Assembly (NCBI GenBank): GCA_963575745.1
Contig: CAUYUJ010021071.1
Coordinates: 237,665 to 277,664, forward strand
From: Prorocentrum cordatum
Lineage: Eukaryota > Sar > Dinophyceae > Prorocentrales > Prorocentraceae
Length of the DNA: 40,000 nucleotides
Direction of reading: 5' to 3'
In this document: positions 10,755 through 21,138 of the stretch, piece by piece
Numbering within the stretch: position 1 is the first letter of the stretch
Layout of the letters: each line of letters begins with the position of its first letter
Made by a program: the position numbers and the translations under genes
The notes under the pieces: model-generated
Seen by the model: only the letters and a program-made list of their open reading frames with translations
Databases searched by the model: none
Told to the model about the DNA's origin: nothing

Positions 10755-10962
10755 AAGGATCAGGCAAGGACCGATATATGCGGTTTGTCCGATCCTTATG
10801 AAGGCACGCCAGCACACGACTTAACCTCCTGCTCCGAACGTAGTCTGGAACGAATGGAGGCGAGCTGAAATCTCTCAAGGCTTTCTGCTCTGAGAAGAGG
10901 AGCGTGGGAGCTGGCGGCAGAGGGCGATCCCGATGGTTAAAGCTCCGCTCTGGAGCATATTG

Positions 10963-11780
10963 CTACCAGAGGGCTGGGTGAGGGCTTCGCTTGCGAGCCT
11001 CGCGCCTGACAACAGACACTTGACTTTCTAGGGAGCTGGGAAACAGGCCTTGCCCCATGCGGATCAGGTTGCTTCTACCCTTCGCTGACGGTTGTTCGCA
11101 TTCACTCACTAGATGCCTCGGCTCCATCGTGGCAGTCCTGCCACACACACAGCAAAGGTACAGTTGACAACGCTGCCAAACATTAAAAGTGTATGACTGG
11201 TCGAGGCCCCGTTCCCCTATCCGAATCATCCCGCTCACCGTTTGCTGGCCTCTTGCGCACCACGGGGTGGTTCGCCAAGTCGATTCCGTTGAGGTCCAAG
11301 CGGGGCCACAAAGGAAGGAGAGTCATCGCCAGCCTGCACACGGATTTGGCGATCTTGACTAGTGCCCACAACTCAGCCTCTTCCCTATCCGACCAGCCAA
11401 GACGCATTGCTGCGCCAGTCTTCGCCGCTGAATCCGCAAGCTGGTTGCCATCCGCAAGCTGGTTGCCAGGTCGTCCCCGGCAAGGGATGCCTGTGTCTTC
11501 TGGATCCGCATGAAGCTTTTACTGTTTGCGTTCTTCGCACCCAGTTGCTAAAATGCGTCATGCCAGCATCAGGCTTGAAATAGACCAGCTGCTCAGCTGG
11601 GGAACCAGCGCAAAGCTTGGTGACGTTTACCACTTGGGATGCCGTTCACCATGGCTGGCCAACTGAAGCGAACCCGTGGCTATGGCATAATACTCTGCCG
11701 CCTGAGGCGACGCAATGAAAGAGCTGGGCACGGGTCCGTACAGATGTACCTCTCCTCCCCATCCTCACTGACTTGAAGCA
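10963..11780 (-). pseudogene. LINE remnant: RNase H domain and C-terminal zinc knuckle
   Basis: Read on the minus strand from ~11780, broken frames give in order: GPVPSSF...AAEYYAIATGSLQLA (~11740-11660, RNase H helix region with the conserved Glu-Tyr), GNQLADGNQLADSAAK (~11480-11420, the GN.LAD..A motif near the RNase H C-terminus, partly duplicated in place), then a REEAELWAL helix, and finally CCVCGRTATMEPRHLVSEC (~11160-11095), the C-x2-C...H...C knuckle that ends many RNase H-bearing LINE polyproteins. Several frameshifts and stops separate these blocks, so it is dead. The 5' part (RT, endonuclease) is absent or unrecognisable. A copia-type RNase H was considered, but the terminal zinc knuckle favours a LINE. 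Confidence 0.45.
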
Positions 11781-12125
11781 CTCCCCACCTCGACCCCTTC
11801 AAATTGTGGATGATGTGTCGCGTACAGCTTCCATCGGCAAGGACTGCTCGTGCAACATCTCCGTCGTCTGTCTGGGTCGGTCCAAGACAACTTCGCTGTC
11901 ATTGGCGCTGCTGGGCGAGGGTGGAAGTAAGGGTGCGTTGCATTGCCGGCCTACTCACTGACGGCAGGGGGACTCCACGACGAGCCACCCTTCGAGCAGG
12001 TCTAGCACCAGCACGGCACCAGCACGGCACCGCGAAACCAGAGGCATTGTCAGAGCGAAGGTCGTCGCGCTGAACCAATCACCCCCCAGACGGGTAATGA
12101 CGAATGGCACACCAGTGCACACCGC
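11781..12125. other. No recognised gene
   Basis: Mixed sequence that may include the decayed front of the LINE RNase H domain on the minus strand. A direct CAGCACGGCAC duplication occurs near 12010-12030. Nothing else is clear. Confidence 0.3.
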
Positions 12126-12285
12126 AGGAGGGGAGGGAGGGGAGGGAGCAGGAGGAGGAGAAGGAGAGGAGGAGGAGGAGGTGGAGGAGGAAGAGGAGGA
12201 GGAGGAGGAGGAGAGGGAGGAGGAGGAGGAGGAGGAGGAGGAGGAGGAGAAGGAGGAGGAGGAGGAGGAGGAGAGAGGGAAGATG
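12126..12285. repeat. (GGA/GAG)n microsatellite
   Basis: About 160 bp of GGAGGA units with few interruptions. Poly-Glu and poly-Leu frames across it are artefacts. Confidence 0.9.
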
Positions 12286-12439
12286 CCCCTGGTGAAAATT
12301 CGCCAGCCCAACGGGCCAGAGGCGTGCTAAGAACTCTGGCAATTGGTCTACAATGTTCTAGTTCGCCCGCACGGGGGGTGGCCCCTGGGGCCCCCGAACG
12401 AAAAGTACCTGGGCAGGTCCCAGCCAGGTGAGACCCAGA

Positions 12440-13480
12440 GATGGTGACATGCTCGAGACGGTCCGAGGGTCCCTCGTTCGCCGCCAGACGGCCTAACACG
12501 CCGCCAAGGAAGCCCCAAGAGAGCCTCAAGAGGCTCTCCCAGAGAGCCTCAACAAGCAAACCCGTGGAAAAATACGTGTTGCGCATAAGCGGCGTTTCGA
12601 GGTCCAGCGCGTCCAACACTGCCACACTGCCCAATAGACCTTCAAGATCGCCCCAAGACGGCCCAACAGACTCCCAAGATGGGCCCAACACGGCCCAAGA
12701 GGGCCCCAAGACGGCCCACGAGGCCCCCTAAACAGCCCTAGGCAGCCCTACGAGAGGCCACATCGGGGGAGCTCGACTCGAACTTTCCAACTTGCCGACC
12801 CGCACGATCGTCCTAAGACGCCCAAGATGGCCTCCAGAAGGCCCAAGACGCCGCCAAGGGAGCCCCAAGAGAGCCTCAAGAGGCTCTCCTAGAGAGCCTC
12901 AAGAAGCAAAAAGTGCCGCATTCCCGTAGGAAAACGTAGATGTTGCCCATCTACGACGTTTCGAGGTCAAGCGCGTCCAACACTGCCCAATAGACCTTCA
13001 AGATCGCTCCAAGACGGCCCAACAGACTCCCAACATGGGCCCAACACGGCCCAAGAGGGCCCCAAGACGGCCCACGAGGCCCTCTGGACAGCCCAAGACA
13101 GCCCTAAGAGGAGCCTCATCGGGGGAACACGAATTGAACTTTCTAGCTCGCCGACCCGCAAGATCGTCCCAAGACGCCCAAGATGGCCTCCAGACAGGCC
13201 CAAGACGCCGCCAAGAGAGCCCCAAGAGAGCCTCGAGAGGCTCTCCTAGAGAGCCTCAGTAAGCAAAAAGTGCCCCATTCCTGTAGGAAAACGTACATGC
13301 TGGCACATATACGACGTTTCGAGGTCCAGCGCGTCAAACGCTGCCCAATAGACCTTCAAGATCGCCACAAGGCGGCCCAACAGACTCCCAAGATGGGCCG
13401 AACACGGCCCAAGAGGGCCCCAAGACGGCCCACGAGGCGCCCTGGACAGCCCAAGACATCCCTAAGAGGGGCCCACAGTC
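12440..13480. repeat. Three-copy ~355-bp tandem repeat
   Basis: The block AGCCCCAAGAGAGCCTC recurs at 12511, 12861 and 13218, spacings of 350 and 357 bp. Each unit also has AGCAAAAAGTGCC/GTAGGAAAACGTA, a TTTCGAGGTC.AGCGCGTC block, and a run of 11-bp-like CCAAGA(C/T)GGCC words. Minus-strand frames read as repeated Gly-Pro-Ser-Trp-Ala-Val-Leu. It belongs to the same satellite style as 1620-1800. Confidence 0.8.
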
Positions 13481-13746
13481 ACTGCGAACCCCTCGGAATA
13501 CACCCCCAAATCGACAGAGGTGCGACAATAAGGGCCGGCGGAATGAGCGAAGCGATTCAATGTCTCAATATTGGCTTCCGCTGCCAAGGCCATGCCAATC
13601 AGATCTTGCCCTACAGGCTCCGCTCCTTCACTGTCGCAAGCTGGGCACTTCCGGATGCGGTGAAACTCTGAGACGTCATATGATCCACATAGCTTATACT
13701 TAACTGAGGGTAACTGATACCGACAATCGGTCATAATAGACCGCAC
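13462..13746 (-). pseudogene. Possible C-terminal LINE fragment with CPAC knuckle
   Basis: A 95-codon minus-strand frame contains YKLCGSYDVSEFHRIRKCPAC, which resembles a terminal Cys/His knuckle of LINE polyproteins. It abuts the 355-bp tandem array. No RT or RNase H block is recognisable beside it, so this is a weak call. Confidence 0.25.
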
Positions 13747-13789
13747 GCTGGGGGGTACACATCGCTCCGCAGGAAAGGGCTTTCAGGCA

Positions 13790-14089
13790 TCATTCGCCTG
13801 AGGGGAATCCGACCTTCGATAGCAGCCGCGATTTGGTCACGTCGAAGCACAGCCTATCACAATCGATGTCTAATTCGAATCGCTTCCTGGCTTCTCGCTC
13901 AAGCGTCCTAAGAACAGCACGGAACAGCATTTTCTTGAACAGAGCTGGGCTAATATTCGTGAGGGAGAGGGGGCTGATGGGTGAGGATGGGTAAGGGGGG
14001 GAAGAGGAGGGGGGAGGGCAATTTGCTTGAGAAAAGTATGGTGTGGCTGAGGGACTGAGGGAGCAGCAGTTGCAACGGCGAGCTAGCAA
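13790..14089 (-). other. Possible short exon, unrecognised
   Basis: The last 50 codons of a 99-codon frame (from LFKKMLFRAVL to GFPSGE, ~13940-13790) look protein-like (mixed helix-forming residues with FELDIDCDRLCFDV). They follow a pyrimidine tract and a CAG that could be a splice acceptor. No family recognised. Confidence 0.2.
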
Positions 14090-14122
14090 GATGCTTCAGA
14101 GGGCCAAACAGAACTATCTATC

Positions 14123-14142
14123 TTCCTGCCTGCAGGCAGGAA
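14123..14142. repeat. 20-bp perfect palindrome
   Basis: TTCCTGCCTG followed by its exact reverse complement, with a PstI-type CTGCAG core. Confidence 0.9.
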
Positions 14143-14347
14143 CCTGGGCCACCTAACTTCGCACATCGCGCTCCACGATGCGCGACACGCACCTATGGTC
14201 GAGCCCTCGCGCCGGTCCCCCTAGACAAGAGCAACCGCTCTTGCACAGACCGCGACGCGCGAAGCGGGACTATCTTTACGCCCCCGCGGGTAACCAAGGG
14301 AATGGACAGGGTATGCGCTGACACGTGAGCGACGAAAAGAAACGGGT

Positions 14348-14463
14348 CTTACGCGAGATGGCATAGCGACCTTACGCGGCGGCTCACGCGGGCCGCCAGC
14401 GCGGCCCGCCGCACTGGAAACGAGTGAGCTTACGCGCGACCTCACGCGGGAAGCTCACGCGCG
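14348..14463 (+). repeat. Cluster of six YTYACGCG decamers
   Basis: CTTACGCG or CTCACGCG occurs at 14348, 14371, 14383, 14429, 14441 and 14454, all in the same orientation. It ends at a possible last exon boundary of the minus-strand membrane-protein frame. Confidence 0.6.
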
Positions 14464-14464
14464 A

Positions 14465-14645
14465 ATGTCAGTGAAATTGAACCCTTTTCGTCGCCCACGT
14501 TGCACCGCTGCCAGGGAGCGCCGGGAACACCTCGAAGTTGTCCGAGTTCAGGAACCAGAACAGCACGGGCAGGACCAGGAGGGACAGGCAGAGCACCTGG
14601 GGGCGGGCGCGGAAGCCCACGGTCGGGTCCGGCAGTCGGGGCGAG
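14465..14645 (-). CDS. Possible exon with a transmembrane segment
   Basis: A minus-strand frame, not the longest one here, reads VGFRARPQVLCLSLLVLPV followed by LFWFLNSDNFEVFPALPG over about 14615-14510, then stops at ~14483. The hydrophobic run is about 17 residues and not low-complexity, so it reads as a real membrane helix. A TCTGAGCAG acceptor-like site precedes it near 14655. It lies downstream of the DHHC exon on the same strand and might be part of the same gene, but the linkage is inference. Residue spacing does not allow a family call. Confidence 0.3.
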
Positions 14646-15271
14646 CACGCGGATGCTGCTCAGACCATGGTCGGGTGCCTCACAGCACGAGGGCGAGGAG
14701 GGGTGACGGAGGAGGCGGATACGAAGGCAGTCAAAGAAAGATCCAAAGACTGTCTTGCACTGGCTGCAGGAAGGGCCGGGAGGACAAGAGGGAGGAGCGA
14801 GAGCGGGAGAGGAGAAAGATGCAAGATGGTGCCGTCGCGCCATATCTGAGATCCTACTTGCGCTCTTCTACGTTGCATCTGCCGACTGGGGTGTCCTAGG
14901 GAACATCGATGATCCCCCAAAAAACAACCCGTACGATGCTCAAGCGGACGGGGGTCACTGCACATTGGAGGAGGTGGCGGATGAGCAGGAGAAGGAGCCA
15001 AAGCAGGACCAGGAAGGAGGAGGAGGAGGATCAGCAGCAGCAGCAGCAGCAGGAGCAGGAGGAGCAGAAGGACCAGGCTGTCACGAGAGGAGCGTGTCGA
15101 GGAGATCAGGGTGATGATGAGGTTGTGGGGAGACCTTGCTGTAGTGCCCGCCTCCACTCAACTGTGGGCTATTCCACTGTTCCACATTCCTTCGCCCGTC
15201 TGTTCGAACTGGCGCGGGGCCGTCCGAGAAGCCCCGTGCCTTCTTGGAGAGCTGCCCTCATCGCGCCACCC

Positions 15272-15459
15272 CTACCTGCGCGCCGCTGGCCCCCTGAAGT
15301 AGAGACGAGGAGGCGGCACCGAGGTGACGAAGCCAAAGAAGAAGTGGTAATTGCGCTGGCCCACGCAATTGTTCACGAAAGGGCAATGATGGTCGTACCT
15401 CCACGCGCGCCGATTGTCGGCAAGGCGGGGAACCCGACGCTTCATCCTGCTCCTCATCA

Positions 15460-15460
<1 letters not shown>
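15272..15460 (-). CDS. DHHC-type palmitoyltransferase exon (partial)
   Basis: DHHC enzymes S-acylate cysteines of membrane proteins at endomembranes or the plasma membrane, using an Asp-His-His-Cys active site in a Cys-rich domain between membrane helices. This 62-codon frame contains [20 protein letters not shown], an almost textbook core with the catalytic DHHC, the PxVNNCVG zinc-binding run and the RNY that starts helix 3 (FFFGFVTS). The reading ends in a stop after 20 more codons. A GT directly after the VTS codons fits a splice donor, so this is probably one exon. The upstream Cys-x2-Cys part of the domain is not visible: the preceding sequence is CAT microsatellite. The next 500 bp on this strand hold only a CTG-repeat-driven poly-Leu frame and the possible membrane exon at 14465-14645. 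It could be a live spliced gene or a fragment caught among repeats. Confidence 0.65.
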
Positions 15461-16540
<1,080 letters not shown>

Positions 16541-16559
16541 CTGTGTATCCTTCCCTCCC

Positions 16560-17004
16560 TCTCCCCTCTGCCGCATCCTCCTGCTGTTCCGCTAAATCCT
16601 GATCGTGTCAATCCGTCCCTCTGTTCTTCACCTGTTTCTCATTTCTTCCTCGCTCTATCACTCCCTCGACGTGTCCATTGCCCTTGCCCCCTCTCCTCGC
16701 TCCCCTTCTCCTGCCTTTCCCCCTCCCACTGTCCTCCATGTTCATCCTCCCTCCCTCCCTCCAGCCCTTCCTCCTTCCATCCTTCCCTCCCTCCTCCCCC
16801 GCGACCTCCTCCTCCTCCTCTTCTTCTTCGTCTTCGTCTTCTTCTTATCATTATTATTATTAGTAGTAGTAGTAGTAGTATTCGTATTAGTATTCATATT
16901 ATCCATCTTAGTATTCTTCGTATTATTGTTATTATTAGTATTACTATAACTGTTAGTGTTCTTGTTATGATTATGCTTATGCTTCTTCTTATTTGTCCTC
17001 CTCC
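16560..17004. repeat. Pyrimidine-rich and TTA/TTC microsatellite region
   Basis: CCCTCC-rich sequence (16560-16830) is followed by CTTCTT, then TTATTATTAG and TAGTAG blocks to ~16990 and a short CCTCCTCCT right against the spliced-leader sequence. Confidence 0.75.
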
Positions 17005-17026
17005 TCCGTAGCCATTTTGGCTCAAG
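17005..17026 (+). other. Exact dinoflagellate spliced-leader (DinoSL) sequence
   Basis: All 22 nt match the dinoflagellate SL exon: first base T, then CCGTAGCC, ATTTT, GGCTCAAG. DinoSL is added by trans-splicing to nuclear mRNAs, so a genomic copy joined to other sequence marks reinsertion of a processed mRNA. It is not an SL RNA gene, because the next bases are CCCC and not a GT donor. It identifies the organism as a dinoflagellate and gives the 5' end and direction (plus) of a retroposed cDNA. Confidence 0.95.
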
Positions 17027-17280
17027 CCCCTAGCGGTGGCTCAGGACGAGAGTATTTTTTGGCGTGGGGAGTTTGCGGCCCCGACAGCGAACTGCAGGTG
17101 GATTGGCTGTCGTACTCGCGGTCGTCTTCGCAGAACTCGAAGAGCTTCGGTTGCCCTTGCCGCTTTCGCCCTTGCCGCTGTCATCCCGATGCGTTTGTCG
17201 ACCCTCCCCACCAACATGATCCAGCCCGCCCAACAATAGAGAGAAAATCATTTCCGCCGCGGCAACGACGACGACGACAA
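17027..17280 (+). pseudogene. Retroposed, SL-tagged cDNA fragment of unknown gene
   Basis: Sequence directly 3' of the DinoSL copy, and therefore the 5' part of a former mRNA. A frame open from the GTG at 17036 runs 67 codons to a TAG at 17237-17239. It contains RTRRASVALAAFALAAVIP, a basic stretch followed by an alanine-rich hydrophobic stretch. That could be the tail of a leader peptide, but the first in-frame ATG lies only 17 codons before the stop. No family recognised. The copy runs into a GGAGGA microsatellite at ~17285, so its 3' part is lost or obscured. Confidence 0.45.
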
Positions 17281-17284
17281 GGCG

Positions 17285-17415
17285 ACAAGGGGGGAGGGGG
17301 AAAAAGAGGAGGAGGAGGGGGAGGAGGAGGGGGAGGAGCAGGAGGAGGTAGAGGACGAGGTAGAGGACGAGGGGGGGGAGGTGAAGGAGGAGGAGGTGGA
17401 GGAAAAAGAGGAGGG
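17285..17415. repeat. (GGAGGA)n microsatellite
   Basis: GGAGGAGGGGGAGG and AGAGGACGAGG units, about 130 bp. Confidence 0.85.
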
Positions 17416-18125
17416 GCGAGCTTGTTCCCCGCCGACAGAAACCAAGGGGGGGGTCAAAACTACAGACCGATTGGGGTTAGCCTTTTTTCACCACTACGTG
17501 TCGGGGTGGTCGTTTGCCAACTGGTCCGCCAAGGAGTTGTTCCCCCCACGCTCGAGGCCTGCCCCAATCGCCGGCGTGGTGGGTCCCGGTGTCGGCTCTC
17601 TGCTTGGCGTGCGGTTTATTGTCAAGGCAGAGGCGAATTTCGTGATCCGCTCGCGGATGTTCCCCGTCGCAGCCATGGCTGTGCTCGAGCTGGATGTTGT
17701 GCACGTTGGTGCTGGTCGAAAAATAGTTTATAGTTGAGTTGTGTGTAGTTGTTGCTGTGTCTGTCGGTATATCAACGTGCGCGCTGATGCGACACATGAG
17801 AGTGCAAGTGATGCTGTTCACTGTTCCCGCCCCCAGCGGTGCCAGGCAGGGTTTACAGTCGACGTGGTCGTCGCGTTTCTGTCTGAAGTGTGTTGCAGTT
17901 GGGTGGTGGCTGCCTGGACAGAATAGCCGCACACGTGGTTATAGCGCTGACGTCGTCGTATGAAGTGCTTGACGAAGTCGCGGCAATGTTTGGGCGTCGG
18001 CGCTGACGCGAATGTCGTGACATCGGGAGCCTCCTCACCTGCGGAGCATGAGTGCAACACGTGTACGGATAAAAGGATGTAAATGGTGCACTCGTGCAGT
18101 TCACGGTCCTCGGCGTCGCGCTGCC
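17416..18125. other. Unresolved, weak open frames on both strands
   Basis: Non-repetitive sequence. The plus frame 17381-17737 gives a protein-like tail (from VSGWSFANWSAKELF to GRKIVYS). The minus frame 17494-17676, with an ATG, gives MAATGNIRERITKFASAL and more. Both use the same DNA and I cannot choose between them. Neither resembles a known family. Confidence 0.25.
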
Positions 18126-18129
18126 ACGT

Positions 18130-18630
18130 CCTGAGCGGGTCGTGATTCCCCTCGTCCTCCTCCTCTTCTTCCTCAAGCTCCTCCTTTTCCTCCTCCTCCT
18201 CCTTATGTTCCTCCTCCTCGTTTTTGTTCCTCCTCCTCCTCCTTCTCTTCCTTCTCCTCCTCCTTCATCTACCCCTCGTCATCATCAATCCTCCCTCTGT
18301 CTGCTAATCCACCTTCTCCTTCCACTTCCGTCCCGAAACTGCCAGCGACCAGGACGACGACGAAGATATGGAGCGGGACGAGGTCGTTGGCGAACACGAC
18401 GAAGACCAGGGGGGTCACGTGGAGAGGAATAGGGTAAGGAAGAAGAGGAGGACGTGGGGCAGAAGTGAAAACAGGAAAAGAGGAGGAGGAGGAGAAAGAG
18501 GAATGAAGTGAGGTGGAGGAAGAAAAATGATGAATGATAAGGAAAATGAGGAAGTGGAGGAGGAGGAGGAGCAGGAGGAAAAGAGAAGGAGGGAGAGGGA
18601 ATTGCCAAGGAGGGAAGGCCGACGACGAAT

Positions 18631-18669
<39 letters not shown>

Positions 18670-19107
18670 ACGACGCCGACGACGAAGACGACGGAGGCAT
18701 CAGATTGGCGCGGCGGCGGAGGGGCGCGCCGCAGCACGCAGTTGTCGCAGTCTGGGCAGTGCGATGCACGTGGCGGCCTCTGGGGTTGCTGGGCGCTCAG
18801 CGGGGGGACAGTGGCGCAGAGGCGGCGGCGACGGCGATGGCGATGGCGGCGGCGACGGCGACGCCGGTGAAGGTGACGGCTAGGGCGCCGGCGCCGGCGG
18901 CGGCGGCGGAGGCGGCGACCGCGAAAGCGGCGGCAGCGGGCGGCGGTGGCGGGGGCGGGCGACGTCGACGGCGACGGCGACGCTGACGATGAAGACGACG
19001 AGGGAAAAGGCACAGGGAGAACGAGGGGGCCAGAGGAGAAGGTGGCAAGGAAGCAGCAGTTAAGGGGACAGGGAACGAAGGACGCGGAGCGTCTCACGGG
19101 TAAAGGG
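18130..19107. repeat. Chain of microsatellites (CTC, purine, GACGCC, GGCGACGGC)
   Basis: 18140-18275 is CTCCTC-rich. 18420-18600 is purine-rich. 18625-18690 is (GACGCC)n. 18800-18990 is GGCGGCGACGGCGA-type. Between them lies only short mixed sequence. The minus frame of 270 codons and several plus frames here are low-complexity. Confidence 0.7.
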
Positions 19108-19232
19108 AAGGAGAGGAGAGGAGAGGAGAGGAGAGGAGAGGAGAGGAGAGGAGAGGAGAGGAGAGGAGAGGAGAGGAGAGGAGAGAGGAGAGAGGAGAGG
19201 AGAGAGGAAAGGCGAGGAGAGGAGAGGAGAGG
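19108..19232 (+). repeat. (GGAGA)n microsatellite, block 1
   Basis: Nearly pure GGAGA pentamers on the plus strand, ending where the 3' end of the minus-strand LINE begins. Confidence 0.9.
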
Positions 19233-19871
19233 ACATGACGCAGAACATCCATGATCTCTGGCCGTTCACTGAGCGCCTGCCTCCTGGGCCCGAATCCGCT
19301 CGGCCGGGGCACGCAATCGATCGCTGTTGACTAGGCGCGCCGAGCCTGCCGAGGCGTGGCCAGAAGGTTAAAGGGGCACCAACTTGGGCGGCGCCCTGGA
19401 CGGTGCAACAATATCATCACCCTCGGGATTTTTCTTGGAATGAGGGTGGAGGCCGCCTCGGATCCGCTTGAGAGCACTTCGCCAAAGGCTCCGACTGGCT
19501 CGAGACAGGGCCGGCAAAACAACTGGCACCTGGCTTTTGAATCTGGTTCAAAACAGCGAAGCCCAACTTATGGTTCCCCGTCGGACTCGGCGCCCGCGAG
19601 GCGCCTGAGAACCGTGGAGAAACCAGCACAATCATACGTCGGGCTCCGCTGTCAAAAGAAATCACGAACCACGCGCTGCATCTGAAGCCGCCCGCTCCCT
19701 CGAGCTCCCGCCACTCATGCCAGTCCGGTGGCGGCTTGACTCTAGAGAAGCGGGCCCCGCGCTGAGGTCGAACAAACTCCAACTTGAAAATAGCGGCGGG
19801 ACAGCCCCGAGCATCTTCGCACAATCGAGGAGGAGCTTCCCCCGCCGATCCAGCTGAGCCAGATCAGAAGC

Positions 19872-20597
19872 TCAGGCACGAGGGTGGAAGGAAAGAGCAC
19901 GCTTCGCCGATCTATCGGCGCCGGCATTTCCGAGAGCGATATGTCGCTCCTCAGGCGGGTGCCTTGAATAACTTGCTCTGGGCGGTGAGCAAGGGCGTAA
20001 AAGGCCCCCCCACGCTTCAAAACCTGGGGCCTGCTGGGCCGACCTACGCATTCCCGCGATAATCTGCTGAGGGGCCACCTGGGCCGCATCCGACAAGTTG
20101 GGCAGTCGAATAGGAAGGTCGCCTTGACTGCCAGGGGTGATCATGCGCGACGCGAACGCACAAACGGCGGCAAGACCAACATGTTCAACCGACTGCGGGG
20201 CCTGGGGCAGACAGGGCCAGATAGGAACCACCATCCTAGTCCGAGCTTTGCACTCGGGCCCTGGCCCCAAGAAAACCGCCGCGACAAGGCGCGGTTGAAT
20301 TATGTCATGATGCCTGGGCGGCGGATCCATCTGCCACCGCATCGCATCTTTCACTGCGCTTAACAAAATCCTGGAGGGCCAGCGGTCCGCCCTCGCCATC
20401 AGGGACAAGAAGGCCCGTCGCCGCCGGGGGGAGGGGGCGTCGGGGCTCATCGGGCTGAGCCAACATGAGCCTACTCCAGAACAGGCGATCAGAAGGCTCG
20501 CTGGTTCGAGCAGCTCGGACCACCCCTGGGCGCACCATTTCATCTCGGACCTGCGCCATCTCGGGGGGCCACATAGCAACTGGCGGCAAAGAAACAT
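19872..20597 (-). pseudogene. LINE RNase H region (relic)
   Basis: The 241-codon minus-strand frame ends with LGNAGADRSAKRALSFHPRA, a good match to the C-terminal GN..AD..A..A...HP signature of RNase H domains in LINE polyproteins. The 120 residues before it are plausible RNase H sequence without certain catalytic residues. RNase H removes the RNA strand after reverse transcription. The frame overlaps other open frames and is cut from the RT by frameshifts. Sequence 3' of it (19872-19233) shows no clear zinc knuckle. Confidence 0.5.
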
Positions 20598-21138
20598 GGA
20601 CTGCCCTCAGCACGGGCACTTCCCATCCGAGGCGCGCCCCGAGGACCAGGGCCGATCGGCTGCCCAGGCACCCCGGACGAAACAAGCGCAGATCCAACAC
20701 TAGGCTCGCGGGGTGGTTCGCACCGAGGAGAAGGGGGAGCGGAGGGGGGTCGACCGACGAGCGCGCACCAGCGAAAGCGGGGGCATTCGTGGCGAGCCTT
20801 CTCTCGCGGGATCTCCGCGCGCACCCCTGCAGCGGGCTGAACGCCAAGGCATGGGGGCTTGCGCATCAAATCCGCCAGGTTGCCTAAATCAGATAGCCAG
20901 CAATGAAAACTTCAGGCCTTCCGACCAATGCGGCGCAAACTCAGGAGCGCGCGACGACCTGGGCCTCAAAGGAGCGCCATAGCATGGGGCCCCACTCGGG
21001 GCTGCTGCGCCTCGAGATCCCCAGACCCGGATGCGGCCCCGGAACGAGAGGGACCCGTGCTCGGAGTCGTCAGACAGCGCCAGAAACACAATACCCACTG
21101 CCGCCGGGGCCCGGGCGGGGCCGCCGCGGAGGCGCGCG

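Larger units (their letters stand above)
9846..10817 (-). other. Long open frame, coding status doubtful
   Basis: The minus strand is open for 323 codons. The translation is rich in Arg, Ser, Pro and Ala and passes through palindromes and CGGATCGA-type repeated words (10320-10400) without any domain I recognise. The plus strand is equally open over 10127-10868. I read this as a GC-driven open frame in intergenic DNA. A comparison with transcripts would settle it. Confidence 0.2.

Noticed and set aside
9846-10868. A 323-codon host protein (minus) or the opposing plus-strand frame
   Set aside because: Both strands are open because the DNA is GC-rich; no domain, and palindromes and short repeats run through it.
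11183-11760. A Ty1/copia RNase H
   Set aside because: The AEYYAIATG block looked copia-like at first, but the GN.LAD..A motif and the C-x2-C...H...C knuckle that follow fit a LINE polyprotein better.
14660-15157. Minus-strand frame with a 20-residue Leu run, as a membrane helix of the DHHC gene
   Set aside because: The Leu run is encoded by a CTG/CTC microsatellite; the rest lacks conserved residues.
17005-17026. An SL RNA gene
   Set aside because: The 22-nt leader is followed by CCCC, not a GT splice donor, and no Sm-site-like sequence follows at the expected distance.
18285-19097. 270-codon minus-strand frame
   Set aside because: Almost wholly Ser/Pro/Arg/Ala from GACGCC and CTC repeats.
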